Part shown: positions 1 through 6,543 of the stretch, one piece after another
Layout: each line of letters starts with the position of its first letter
How positions within the stretch are numbered: position 1 is the stretch's first letter
NCBI GenBank assembly: GCA_016789785.1
Contig: JAEUQE010000148.1
Location: 1 to 21,766 of the forward strand
Reading direction: 5' to 3'
DNA: 21,766 bases
Source: Bryobacterales bacterium
GTDB lineage: Bacteria > Acidobacteriota > Terriglobia > Bryobacterales > Bryobacteraceae
Notes under the pieces: model-generated
What the model was told of the DNA's origin: nothing
Database searches by the model: none
Seen by the model: the letters and a program-made list of their open reading frames with translations, nothing else
Made by a program: the position numbers and the translations under genes

Positions 1-1
1 T

Positions 2-532
2 GGCTTGCGCCTCTTCGATCGCGCCAAAGCGTTCTTGCGCCGCGCGGGAACGGTCATCCTGAGCGTCGCCATAGTGCTCTGGGTACTCGCGCATTTGCCG
101 CTCAAAGACGGGAAGCCCCCCGCGATTGAAGACAGCGTCGCAGGCACCCTGGGACGCACGGTTGAGCCGCTGATTCAGCCACTCGGATTCAATTGGAAGA
201 TCGGCATCGGACTGCTCACATCGCTTGCCGCGCGGGAAGTGATTGTCGGTACGCTGGGCACGATCTACGGCATCGAGGGCGCCGAAGACGAGAGCAACGA
301 AGCCGGTGCCCTGGGTCTGCAAAAGGCGCTGCAGCGGGACCTCACTCCGGGAGGTGCGGTCGGCCTGCTCATCTTCTTCGCATTCGCCATGCAGTGTATG
401 AGTACCTCGGCCGTAGTACGGCGTGAGACTGGCGGGTGGAAGTGGCCAGCCATTCAGTTTGCCTACATGACCCTACTGGCCTATGTAGGAGCTTTCGCCG
501 TCAATCAGGCTGCCCTCCGCGGCCTCTTCTAG
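2..532 (+). CDS. feoB: Ferrous iron transport protein B, C-terminal part (cut by window edge)
   Basis: FeoB is the inner-membrane Fe(II) uptake protein, with a cytosolic G domain and a C-terminal membrane domain. Only the last 176 or so residues are present; the frame is open through the left edge, so the G domain lies outside. What is seen: a hydrophobic helix (VILSVAIVLWVLAHLP), then the gate-type segment LAAREVIVGTLGTIYG, an acidic insert, and two closing helices around LLIFFAFAMQCMSTSAVVRR and FAYMTLLAYVGAFAVNQ. The order and wording of these blocks match the FeoB C-terminus well. The TTG at position 5 is not the true start. The gene ends in TAG, 129 bases before the next gene. No feoA or feoC follows it here; feoA could lie upstream. 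Confidence 0.9.
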   Translation, partial: GLRLFDRAKAFLRRAGTVILSVAIVLWVLAHLPLKDGKPPAIEDSVAGTLGRTVEPLIQPLGFNWKIGIGLLTSLAAREVIVGTLGTIYGIEGAEDESNEAGALGLQKALQRDLTPGGAVGLLIFFAFAMQCMSTSAVVRRETGGWKWPAIQFAYMTLLAYVGAFAVNQAALRGLF

Positions 533-661
533 CCTCGCTGAAGACCCTCCCCAGTACCAGAAGCGCGCTAAGTCCACCCGGCCATTACCAATCCTGGAAT
601 GGTTTGCATCGGTTGGACCATGCCCCAGACAAGTCCGAATGTCAGTTTTGTGAAGGCACCT

Positions 662-1399
662 ATGATGCGCACACTGACTTGGCTAACTATTTTGATGGGG
701 ACCTCCCTGACTGCGGCCCCTCTCACATTCAACGATGCTTATGCGGGCCAGAATCCTGGCGACACGAAAAACAATGGCGACGTGATCGGATACCTGCGCT
801 CGTTCGATATCCGAAGCCTCTCGATTAACTCACTGGGTGGCGGCAACGTCCACGTACAGATTCTGATGAACTACGGCACCAATGGGGGCGACACCTCCTT
901 GAGCGGGATCGTGAACGGCGGTTTTCCGGTCGTGCATCCCGGTGACGTCATGATCTCGAACGGGACGAACCGCTGGGCCATCCCGCTGATCAGCCACAAC
1001 AATTCGATGCCGTCCGGAGCCGGGTTGCTGGCTGGCAACCTCTACATGGTGTCCGACTTCCTGACTGCGGCAACCGTGCTGAACAACACGAACGCCGGCA
1101 GCTACCGCCCCGATCACTTTGTGTGGGGGAATGCCACTGGTGCGACGCAGAAAAGCTCGAACGGAACTGTGGCCGCGACCTCGGTTGGCGGAGCCGAAAT
1201 CCGTGTCGATATCAACTTCACCACAAACGACAATCTGTTCCTGAGCACGCTTTCGGAGGCCGGCACGATGTTTTCGTTCGCTGCCGCCACCTGCGCCAAT
1301 GACGTGGTGGATGGCTCCAATGTGCCGGAGCCCGCATCGTTCGCCCTGATCGGTGCAGGTCTCATCGCGGTTGGGTTGCGCAAGCGGCTGGTTCGCTGA
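662..1399 (+). CDS. PEP-CTERM sorting domain protein, exported
   Basis: A 245-aa exported protein with an N-terminal signal segment (MMRTLTWLTILMGTSLTAAP) and a C-terminal PEP-CTERM tag: VPEP at residues 221-224, a hydrophobic stretch, then the basic end LRKRLVR. In known systems such tags are recognised by an exosortase and the protein is delivered to the surface, often with exopolysaccharide. The body is rich in N, G, T and S with beta-type spacing and matches no enzyme I recognise. The in-frame ATG at 599 would add 21 residues ahead of the signal peptide. I chose 662 because GAAGG at 652-656 lies just upstream of it; ATG 665 is also possible. No exosortase gene is in the window. Confidence 0.85.
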   Translation: MMRTLTWLTILMGTSLTAAPLTFNDAYAGQNPGDTKNNGDVIGYLRSFDIRSLSINSLGGGNVHVQILMNYGTNGGDTSLSGIVNGGFPVVHPGDVMISNGTNRWAIPLISHNNSMPSGAGLLAGNLYMVSDFLTAATVLNNTNAGSYRPDHFVWGNATGATQKSSNGTVAATSVGGAEIRVDINFTTNDNLFLSTLSEAGTMFSFAAATCANDVVDGSNVPEPASFALIGAGLIAVGLRKRLVR

Positions 1400-1491
1400 C
1401 CTTTCGATCGCGCGCGGCGGATCTGCGGCCGGATGTACCGGCATGAGGCGTCCGCCCCGCCTGACCGGGTTCCGCACGGAGGGCGGTGCCT

Positions 1492-1516
1492 GCACGTGCC
1501 CCGTGCATGCACGTGC
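1492..1516. promoter_or_regulatory. Two copies of the 8-bp palindrome GCACGTGC upstream of trxB
   Basis: GCACGTGC occurs at 1492-1499 and again at 1509-1516, 17 bp apart start to start, with GCATGC at 1505-1510 between them. Each copy is self-complementary, so the pair could be a dimeric operator with sites about 1.6 helical turns apart, or the two copies could pair in RNA. It lies 54-78 bases before the trxB ATG. The binding protein is unknown and a regulatory role is inferred. Confidence 0.35.
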
Positions 1517-1523
1517 TAGCATG

Positions 1524-1562
1524 GGGATTGAGCCACACTGGTCGGATCCGTGGCTCAATCCC
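1524..1562 (+). promoter_or_regulatory. Perfect 13-bp inverted repeat just ahead of trxB (leader hairpin or operator)
   Basis: GGGATTGAGCCAC (1524-1536) is followed after a 13-nt loop by its exact complement GTGGCTCAATCCC (1550-1562). Within the loop GG/CC (1540-1541 and 1548-1549) can add an inner pair. The right arm ends 7 nt before the trxB ATG, and the bases between (TTCCAAC) hold no Shine-Dalgarno sequence. No U-run follows, so it is not a standard terminator. A TAGCAT hexamer at 1517-1522 could be a -10 box, which would put the hairpin at the very 5' end of the mRNA. Either an operator or an RNA structure controlling translation would fit. Confidence 0.6.
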
Positions 1563-1569
1563 TTCCAAC

Positions 1570-2493
1570 ATGCACAACGTCGTTATTCTTGGATCGGGCT
1601 GCGCCGGCAATACCGCAGCAATTTATGCTGCTCGCGCCAATCTGAAGCCGATTGTGGTTTCAGGCCACGAACCCGGTGGCCAACTCTCCCTTACGACTCT
1701 CGTCGAGAACTTCCCTGGATTTCCTGAAGGTTTGGACGGCCCGGTGCTCGTCGAACGGATGAAGCAACAGGCTCAGCATTTCGGCGCGGAATACCGTGCG
1801 GGCACGGTGAGCGAAGCCGATCTTTCGAAACGTCCCTTCCGCCTCAATGTCGATGGCGAGTGGATCGAGACACGGACACTGATCGTCGCAACCGGCGCCT
1901 CCGCTCGCTGGCTCGGTCTGGAGAATGAGTACAAGCTGATCGGCAAAGGCGTCAGTTCCTGTGCCACCTGCGATGGGTTCTTCTTCCGGAACAAGCGCAT
2001 TATGGTGGTTGGCGGCGGTGATTCCGCGATGGAAGAAGCGACCTTCCTCACCCGCTTCGGGCAGGATGTGACGCTGGTGCATCGCCGTGACCAGTTTCGC
2101 GCTTCGAAGATCATGCTCGATCGCGCGAAGGCAAATCCGAAGATTACGTTCATGACGAACACCGTTGTCGACGATATCTACGACGTTTCCAAGGGCCTCG
2201 TCACCGGCGTCAAGCTTCGCAATCTCGCGACCGGCGAAGTCTGGGAGCGTGACGTGGATGGCTTCTTTCTCGCCATCGGCCATATCCCCAATACGAAGCC
2301 TTTCGTGGGCCAGTTGGATCTCGATCCCGAGGGCTACATCATTTCCAAGGGCGGCGCCCGCACCAACATTGAAGGTGTGTTTCATGCGGGCGACGTGCAG
2401 GATCGTACCTACCGCCAGGCGATCACTGCATCAGGGGCGGGATGCATGGCCGCCATCGAAGCCGAGCGCTTTCTGGAAGCCGAAGGCCACTAG
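1570..2493 (+). CDS. trxB: Thioredoxin reductase (NADPH, FAD)
   Basis: A cytosolic flavoenzyme that passes electrons from NADPH through FAD and a CxxC pair to thioredoxin. The 307-aa length fits the low-molecular-weight bacterial class. Visible in order: FAD dinucleotide site GSGCAG (8-13), the GGQL and ENFPGF blocks, redox pair CATC (131-134), NADPH site VVGGGDSA (146-153) with HRRDQFRASK, and the closing FAD motif HAGDVQDRTYRQA (272-284). The glycine-rich loop reads GSGCAGN where GSGPAGY is usual, giving a cysteine at residue 11. The frame is open upstream to GTG 1486 and ATG 1507. Family proteins begin at the HNVVILG level, so ATG 1570 was chosen, although it lacks a Shine-Dalgarno sequence. 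The 3' end overlaps the convergent TPR gene by 71 bp. Confidence 0.95.
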   Translation: MHNVVILGSGCAGNTAAIYAARANLKPIVVSGHEPGGQLSLTTLVENFPGFPEGLDGPVLVERMKQQAQHFGAEYRAGTVSEADLSKRPFRLNVDGEWIETRTLIVATGASARWLGLENEYKLIGKGVSSCATCDGFFFRNKRIMVVGGGDSAMEEATFLTRFGQDVTLVHRRDQFRASKIMLDRAKANPKITFMTNTVVDDIYDVSKGLVTGVKLRNLATGEVWERDVDGFFLAIGHIPNTKPFVGQLDLDPEGYIISKGGARTNIEGVFHAGDVQDRTYRQAITASGAGCMAAIEAERFLEAEGH

Positions 2494-4414
2494 CGCCGGT
2501 GTTTCGTCGGGCCGTAGGAAGGCGGCTAGAGGGTAAGGGGCTCACGGGTAAGGGTCTCAAGGGCAGCCCCATGCGAAACCGGATCTTCACAATGCGCTCG
2601 TCGTGCCGGATCGCATCCCAGATGTAGTCGTCCAGAGTGAAGATCATGTCGGGTTCGCAATCCCGGTAGCTCTCTTGCAGCGTGCTGATCGCCTTTTCCC
2701 GGTCGCCCAGTCCTGCGTAGACCTGCGCCAGATAGACTTTTTGCCATCCCACCAGGCCCGGCGCGGGCGACTCAAGAGCGCGCCGGATTCGAAGCGCATC
2801 GCCGCGCCGGCCTTCCGCGCTGTAGGAGTAGCCCAACCTCCCCAGGATGAAGGCGCGAGGCTCGGCGAGCGCCAAGGCCCGCTCCAACTCCACGATTGCG
2901 GCACGGTGCTGACCCTTCGCCGCCAGGCACGAACCGAGCAGCGCTCGCGATCCATAGTGATTCGGATTCGCCACCAGCGCGGAACGGGCGGCCTCGCATG
3001 CATCGTCGTAGCGACGGGCACTGTAGTAGATGACGCCGAGCGCATGGTCAGCGACATAGGTCACCGGATCCAGTTCAATGGCGCGCCGCATCTCTGCGAT
3101 GGCCTCGTCGTAGCGGCGGCGGGTTGTCAGTGCGAGCGCGAACCAGTGATGCAGATCCGCCGACTGCGGATCCGTCTCGATCGCCTTACGGAATGCAGCC
3201 TCCGCGGTGGTCCAATCATGATCGAACGCATAGGCGAGAATGCCCGATGCGCCATGGGCCGCGCCTATTGCCGGATCCAGTTCCAGCGAGCGCGTCGCGG
3301 CGGCGCGTGCCTTCGGAATCATGGTCTGCGGTGGTTCCCAACGGTGGAAGGCCAGTTGGGCCGCTGCCGCGGCCAGCCAGCCATGGGCTTCCGCGTAGTC
3401 CGGCGCCACACGGATCGCCTCGTCAAACATCTCCACACTGCGCCGGTAATCGCCGGGCGTGCTCTTCTTGTAGAAGTACAGGCCCTTCCAGAAAGCATCC
3501 CGCGCCTGCACACTGGGTGGCATGCGCTTCGGCCCCGCCCTTCTCTTGCCTGATAGCGCCGACTGGATCTGCCCGGCGATCTCGGTCGGCAGGCCGAGCG
3601 TGTCACGCTGCTCCCGCTCATACGTGGCGGACCACAGGTGGTAGCCGGTGTGAACATCGATCAACTGCGCGGTGACCCGGATCGAGTCCCGCTCCCGGCG
3701 CACGCTGCCCTCCACAATGGTCTGCACATTCAGCTCCCGCCCCACATCCGCCAGATTCAGGCCCTTCTGCGGAAAGCGGAACGCCGAGGTTCTGGCGGCC
3801 ACACGAAGGTGCGTCGTCCTCGCCAACGCCGAGGTAACTTCTTCAACCAGGCCGTCGGCAAAGTAGGCGATTTCGGGATCGTTGTCCAACTTCAGGAACG
3901 GGAGCACCGCCACGGAAGAAATCGGCGGCTTCCGGTTCAGATAGACCAGCCCCGCGACCAGCAAGGCTGCCAGCGCGGACGCCAGCAGCCATCGCCGCAG
4001 GTGAACGGATCTTACCCGTGGACGTTCGGCTTCTTCGATCAGACGGCGCCGGAACTCCGGGGCATAGCCGCCTTTGGGCAGGTCAATCGCGATCGCGTCC
4101 AGCCGTCCTTCGGCCGCATAGTACTCGTCGAGCTTGGTGCGAAGCCTGCGGGCTTCCACGCGAACCACGGAGTCTATGCGGGGATCAAACGACGATGGTC
4201 TCCCGAGGATCTCGGTCGCGACGAAATACTCCTTCAACTCCGGCCCGCGGCCTTGCAGTACAAGATCCACGGCCGAACTGAGAAAGTGCCGCAGACGCTC
4301 GGCGTTTTGAAATGGGCGCGATTCCACCACTCGCGCCAACTCACTTCGAACCGCGTCTGCGGTGATTCCGTCCCGCGACCACTCGCAGGTCTGATCCTCG
4401 CTGGCGCTGCCCAT
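2423..4414 (-). CDS. Membrane-anchored TolB-like/TPR repeat protein
   Basis: A 663-aa protein in four parts. Residues about 15-125 form an N-terminal domain with KEYFVATEILGR, FDPRIDSVVRVEARRLRTKL and IDLPKGGYAPEF; this recurs in acidobacterial TPR proteins and its end recalls the final hairpin of OmpR/ToxR-type DNA-binding domains. Residues 141-160 form one membrane helix. Residues about 165-290 form a TolB/FlgO-like domain (VAVLPF, YFADGLVEEVTSAL, VGRELNVQTIVEGSVRR, GYHLWS). From about 300 to 620 there are TPR-type helical repeats. The role is unproven; sensing or scaffolding at the membrane is plausible. ATG 4414 was chosen because AAGAAG lies 6 nt upstream; GTG 4450 would add 12 residues. 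The last 40 or so residues are low-complexity and read through into trxB. Confidence 0.8.
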   Translation of the reverse strand: MGSASEDQTCEWSRDGITADAVRSELARVVESRPFQNAERLRHFLSSAVDLVLQGRGPELKEYFVATEILGRPSSFDPRIDSVVRVEARRLRTKLDEYYAAEGRLDAIAIDLPKGGYAPEFRRRLIEEAERPRVRSVHLRRWLLASALAALLVAGLVYLNRKPPISSVAVLPFLKLDNDPEIAYFADGLVEEVTSALARTTHLRVAARTSAFRFPQKGLNLADVGRELNVQTIVEGSVRRERDSIRVTAQLIDVHTGYHLWSATYEREQRDTLGLPTEIAGQIQSALSGKRRAGPKRMPPSVQARDAFWKGLYFYKKSTPGDYRRSVEMFDEAIRVAPDYAEAHGWLAAAAAQLAFHRWEPPQTMIPKARAAATRSLELDPAIGAAHGASGILAYAFDHDWTTAEAAFRKAIETDPQSADLHHWFALALTTRRRYDEAIAEMRRAIELDPVTYVADHALGVIYYSARRYDDACEAARSALVANPNHYGSRALLGSCLAAKGQHRAAIVELERALALAEPRAFILGRLGYSYSAEGRRGDALRIRRALESPAPGLVGWQKVYLAQVYAGLGDREKAISTLQESYRDCEPDMIFTLDDYIWDAIRHDERIVKIRFRMGLPLRPLPVSPLPSSRLPTARRNTGASGLRLPESARLRWRPCIPPLMQ
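2531..2560 (+). repeat. Tandem 15-bp repeat and G-quadruplex motif in the trxB 3' flank
   Basis: Two 15-bp units, 2531-2545 and 2546-2560, match at 13 of 15 positions and both begin GGGTAAGGG. Four G-runs of at least three within 2531-2554 are separated by TAA, CTCAC and TAA, which meets the usual quadruplex pattern. On the minus strand the same bases encode the repeated tail RPLPV/SPLPS of the TPR protein. Seen directly; function unknown. Confidence 0.55.
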
Positions 4415-4478
4415 TGCGGACTTCTTGTCGTTACGGCCCCAGTGTACCACCCTCGCGGATTCAACGCGTTATCAAAGC

Positions 4479-4496
4479 GTTACACCCGGGTGTAAC
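4479..4496. promoter_or_regulatory. 18-bp perfect palindrome GTTACACCCGGGTGTAAC (operator-like)
   Basis: The sequence is exactly self-complementary over 18 bp. It sits between the divergent TPR gene (start 4414) and the four-gene cassette (start 4569), 72 bp before the cassette ATG. Half-site copies flank it: GTTAC also occurs at 4498-4502, making GTAACCGTTAC at 4492-4502, and a related GCGTTATC lies upstream at 4466-4473. A TTGACG hexamer at 4523-4528 resembles a -35 box but has no good -10 at the usual distance. Palindromes like this are typical sites for dimeric repressors. The partner protein is not identified. Confidence 0.6.
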
Positions 4497-4568
4497 CGTT
4501 ACTCTACGGCTCTTCACTCCCGTTGACGCAAGCCATCTCCTAAGCTGCCGAACAGGAGTCAATCTGAT

Positions 4569-5057
4569 ATGGCAATCCCGCACTATAACCAACCGAACGT
4601 CAAGCAGCACATGGGAACCAGCGACCTGCACTTCACGTTCAATCTCCACAAAGCCAATCGGAGGCTGAAGTGCTTCGACTATTCCGGCCGCATGATCTGG
4701 CAGGCATTCGCATCCAGGAACCAGATGTGCAAGCAGGTGAAGTTTCCGTCCCACTCCTCCCTCGGCTCCGTCAATCTGCTGCATCACAACAACGTGACGG
4801 AGGCATGGGACAAGACCATCTATCTCAGCCACTGCGATCTGAGCTTCGGCTGGTGCCCCGAAATCGATGGTTCCGCGAGGTGGGGCAATTTCGATCTCTG
4901 CTTCACGGAGAAGGGGCTCTGGGTGGATGTGTGGACCGAACACCAAACCCCCTTCGATGTCGACATTTTCGACCTCGAGCCCGCCGACTTCGCCCAACTG
5001 AAGATGTTCGTCGACGGAGGGCGCAAGTGCTTTCTCGTCGTCCACTACTACGAGTGA
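4569..5057 (+). CDS. Unknown small cysteine-containing protein A (paralogue of the next gene)
   Basis: A 162-aa protein of no family I recognise. It has no signal peptide or membrane helix. It shares a core with the next gene: FTFNLHKAN--LKCFD--G--W (about residues 22-44), MC (53-54), FP-(H/N)S-LGS-N-L (59-71), FTEKGL-V--W (112-122), DFA (140-142) and CFLVVHYYE at the end (154-162). Six cysteines lie at 35, 54, 89, 96, 111 and 154. Those at 35, 54 and 154, plus the 89/96 pair, have counterparts in the paralogue, so a metal site or disulfides are possible. The LKCFD-x2-G-x3-W phrase resembles one strand of a PQQ-type beta-propeller blade, but the protein is too short for a propeller. AGGAG at 4554-4558 supports the start. 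First gene of a four-gene cassette. Confidence 0.75.
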   Translation: MAIPHYNQPNVKQHMGTSDLHFTFNLHKANRRLKCFDYSGRMIWQAFASRNQMCKQVKFPSHSSLGSVNLLHHNNVTEAWDKTIYLSHCDLSFGWCPEIDGSARWGNFDLCFTEKGLWVDVWTEHQTPFDVDIFDLEPADFAQLKMFVDGGRKCFLVVHYYE

Positions 5058-5079
5058 CACGCGGATCCAGGAGACTGTC

Positions 5080-5661
5080 ATGCCCTGTACTTCTACAAAA
5101 CCTGATCCGTTGGCGTACAAGGTCGCCTCCGTGACGGATCTGCTCAAGCCCGGCGACCGGTATTTCACATTCAATCTCCACGCTGCGAACCAGCTTCTGA
5201 AATGCTTTGACGCGCAAGGAAATCTGCTGTGGACCGCGGAGGCGGCCAAGAGTCCGATGTGTGGTCCGCTGGCGTTTCCCGCAAACTCCCAATTGGGAAG
5301 TCTGAATGTCCTTCGCACCGGTGCCGAGGACGGCGTGGAGGCGCGGCGGCGGTCTGTCTGGTGCGTGCCCTGCGGCGAGACCGGCAACCCGCTGCTGCCG
5401 AATCCGGGCAATGCCGACGTCGACCTGCGCTTCACCGAGCGGGGACTGCGTGTCGGGGAATGGGCACGCGACGTCACCGAACGCAAGTTGTCCGTTTACG
5501 AACTCGACACCGAGGACTTCGCACGCTTCCGGCAAGCCGTTCTGGCGGGAACCTGCTATCTGACCCCCCACTACTTCCAAACCTGCTCTTCCGCCTCCAT
5601 GCTCGGGTCGTGGCGTCCCTGGAGGCAACATATCCGCAACAGGAGTTCTTATGGCAATTGA
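5080..5661 (+). CDS. Unknown small cysteine-containing protein B (paralogue of the preceding gene)
   Basis: A 193-aa paralogue of the preceding protein, starting 22 bases after its stop with AGGAG at 5069-5073. Shared blocks: YFTFNLHAANQLLKCFD (28-44), MCGPLAFPANSQLGSLNVL (60-78), LRFTERGLRVGEW (116-128), DFARF (146-150) and CYLTPHYF (159-166). Cysteines 42, 61, 95/98 and 159 align with those of protein A, while 95/98 here form a CVPC pair. Identity outside these blocks is low, so the duplication is old. The last 27 or so residues have no counterpart in A and run over the ribosome-binding site and first 11 bases of the next gene, suggesting that an earlier stop was lost and that translation of the two genes is coupled. 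Function unknown. Confidence 0.75.
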   Translation: MPCTSTKPDPLAYKVASVTDLLKPGDRYFTFNLHAANQLLKCFDAQGNLLWTAEAAKSPMCGPLAFPANSQLGSLNVLRTGAEDGVEARRRSVWCVPCGETGNPLLPNPGNADVDLRFTERGLRVGEWARDVTERKLSVYELDTEDFARFRQAVLAGTCYLTPHYFQTCSSASMLGSWRPWRQHIRNRSSYGN

Positions 5662-6535
5662 CTATCACGCATATTGGGATGGGACATCCCGCGCCGTTCT
5701 CAGCCGCGAACTGATCGCGCCCAAGTGGCGAGACAAAGAGGTGAGCATTCAGTTCACCAACTCCGTCTTCGCCTTCTATTACAAGGCGCGAAACAACATC
5801 GCAAACTGCACCAACAAGAAGCAGTATGCGCTGATGATGGAGCATCTGAAGGATGCCGCGGAATACACGGGCTGGGGCAATCTGGCTGATTCCAGCGGAA
5901 AGGTCCACAATCTCTGGCAAAGCTTTCAGCACCTTGCGGCAACCGGCTACTGGAAGGATCCGGGCACCTATTACTACGATGCCAACAGCTACAGCCCCAT
6001 CTGGACTGGTGGACTGGAGGTGGTGCCGCTCGGGCCGATGCGGTTCGCCTATCGCACCAACGAGAAGTTCACGGAACTCGCCAAGCGGATCCAGAAGCAC
6101 GCCGAACTTGCCAAGAGCCTGGAGCAGAAGACAGCGGAGGCGCTGCAGTCGACGCTCTCCAAGATCCAGACCGTCGCCGAGAGCATCGCTCCGTACCTTT
6201 GGGTGATTCCTCAGGGGCTTGAAACGCCGGTGGTGTCGTGGGCGGAGAAGGGAATGCCGTTTCTTGACTATGTGAACAAGTTCACGGAGTTCATCGGAAA
6301 AGGGATGACACCCTGCGCCATCCCTGGCAAGGGCGCGTCCACGACGCTGGCCGGACTCAGTCTTGCCGCGTCGTACGTTCCTGTGCTCGGACAGTTCTAC
6401 TCCGAAGCGATCAAGTCCATTCCTGCTCTCACCGAGTGGGCGCAGAATGTGACGAAAGCCAAGGTCGATCTTCTGACGCCGATCGTCGGTGGCGAAGCCG
6501 GCAGGATCTTTCCGAACTGGCAGGGGTTGAAATAG
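5651..6535 (+). CDS. Unknown 294-aa helical protein of the cassette
   Basis: No family recognised. AGGAG at 5641-5645 gives a strong start, and the gene overlaps protein B by 11 bp. The N-terminal 135 residues are aromatic-rich (MAIDYHAYWDGTS, FAFYYKARNNI, GTYYYDANSYSPIW). Residues about 137-185 are a charged helical stretch with coiled-coil-like spacing (KFTELAKRIQKHAELAKSLE). Near residues 235-260 there is a hydrophobic, small-residue-rich patch (TTLAGLSLAASYVPVLGQ) followed by an amphipathic helix. Such a patch occurs in pore-forming and secreted toxin-like proteins, but also in ordinary membrane-associated ones, and I cannot decide between these. No N-terminal signal peptide is visible. 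Its position between the A/B pair and a secreted protein suggests a shared process. Confidence 0.75.
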   Translation: MAIDYHAYWDGTSRAVLSRELIAPKWRDKEVSIQFTNSVFAFYYKARNNIANCTNKKQYALMMEHLKDAAEYTGWGNLADSSGKVHNLWQSFQHLAATGYWKDPGTYYYDANSYSPIWTGGLEVVPLGPMRFAYRTNEKFTELAKRIQKHAELAKSLEQKTAEALQSTLSKIQTVAESIAPYLWVIPQGLETPVVSWAEKGMPFLDYVNKFTEFIGKGMTPCAIPGKGASTTLAGLSLAASYVPVLGQFYSEAIKSIPALTEWAQNVTKAKVDLLTPIVGGEAGRIFPNWQGLK

Positions 6536-6543
6536 GAGGAGCC

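Noticed and set aside
830..1558. Long minus-strand open frame opposite the PEP-CTERM gene
   Set aside because: No recognisable domain, skewed arginine/histidine-rich composition typical of antisense frames in GC-rich DNA; the opposite frame has a signal peptide and PEP-CTERM tag.
1524..1562. trxB inverted repeat as an intrinsic terminator of the PEP-CTERM gene
   Set aside because: No T-run on either side and it ends 7 nt from a start codon.
2603..3553. 316-aa plus-strand frame opposite the TPR gene
   Set aside because: Shadow frame; the minus strand carries clear TolB-like and TPR sequence.
4401..4416. Possible sigma-54 -24/-12 promoter (TGGC...TTGC)
   Set aside because: The spacing is one base too long and it lies inside or at the start of the TPR gene.
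4569..5661. Proteins A and B as L,D-transpeptidase or PQQ-propeller proteins
   Set aside because: The LKCFD-G-W phrase is suggestive, but no catalytic SHGxxxA/HG-C motif is present and each protein has only one such repeat.
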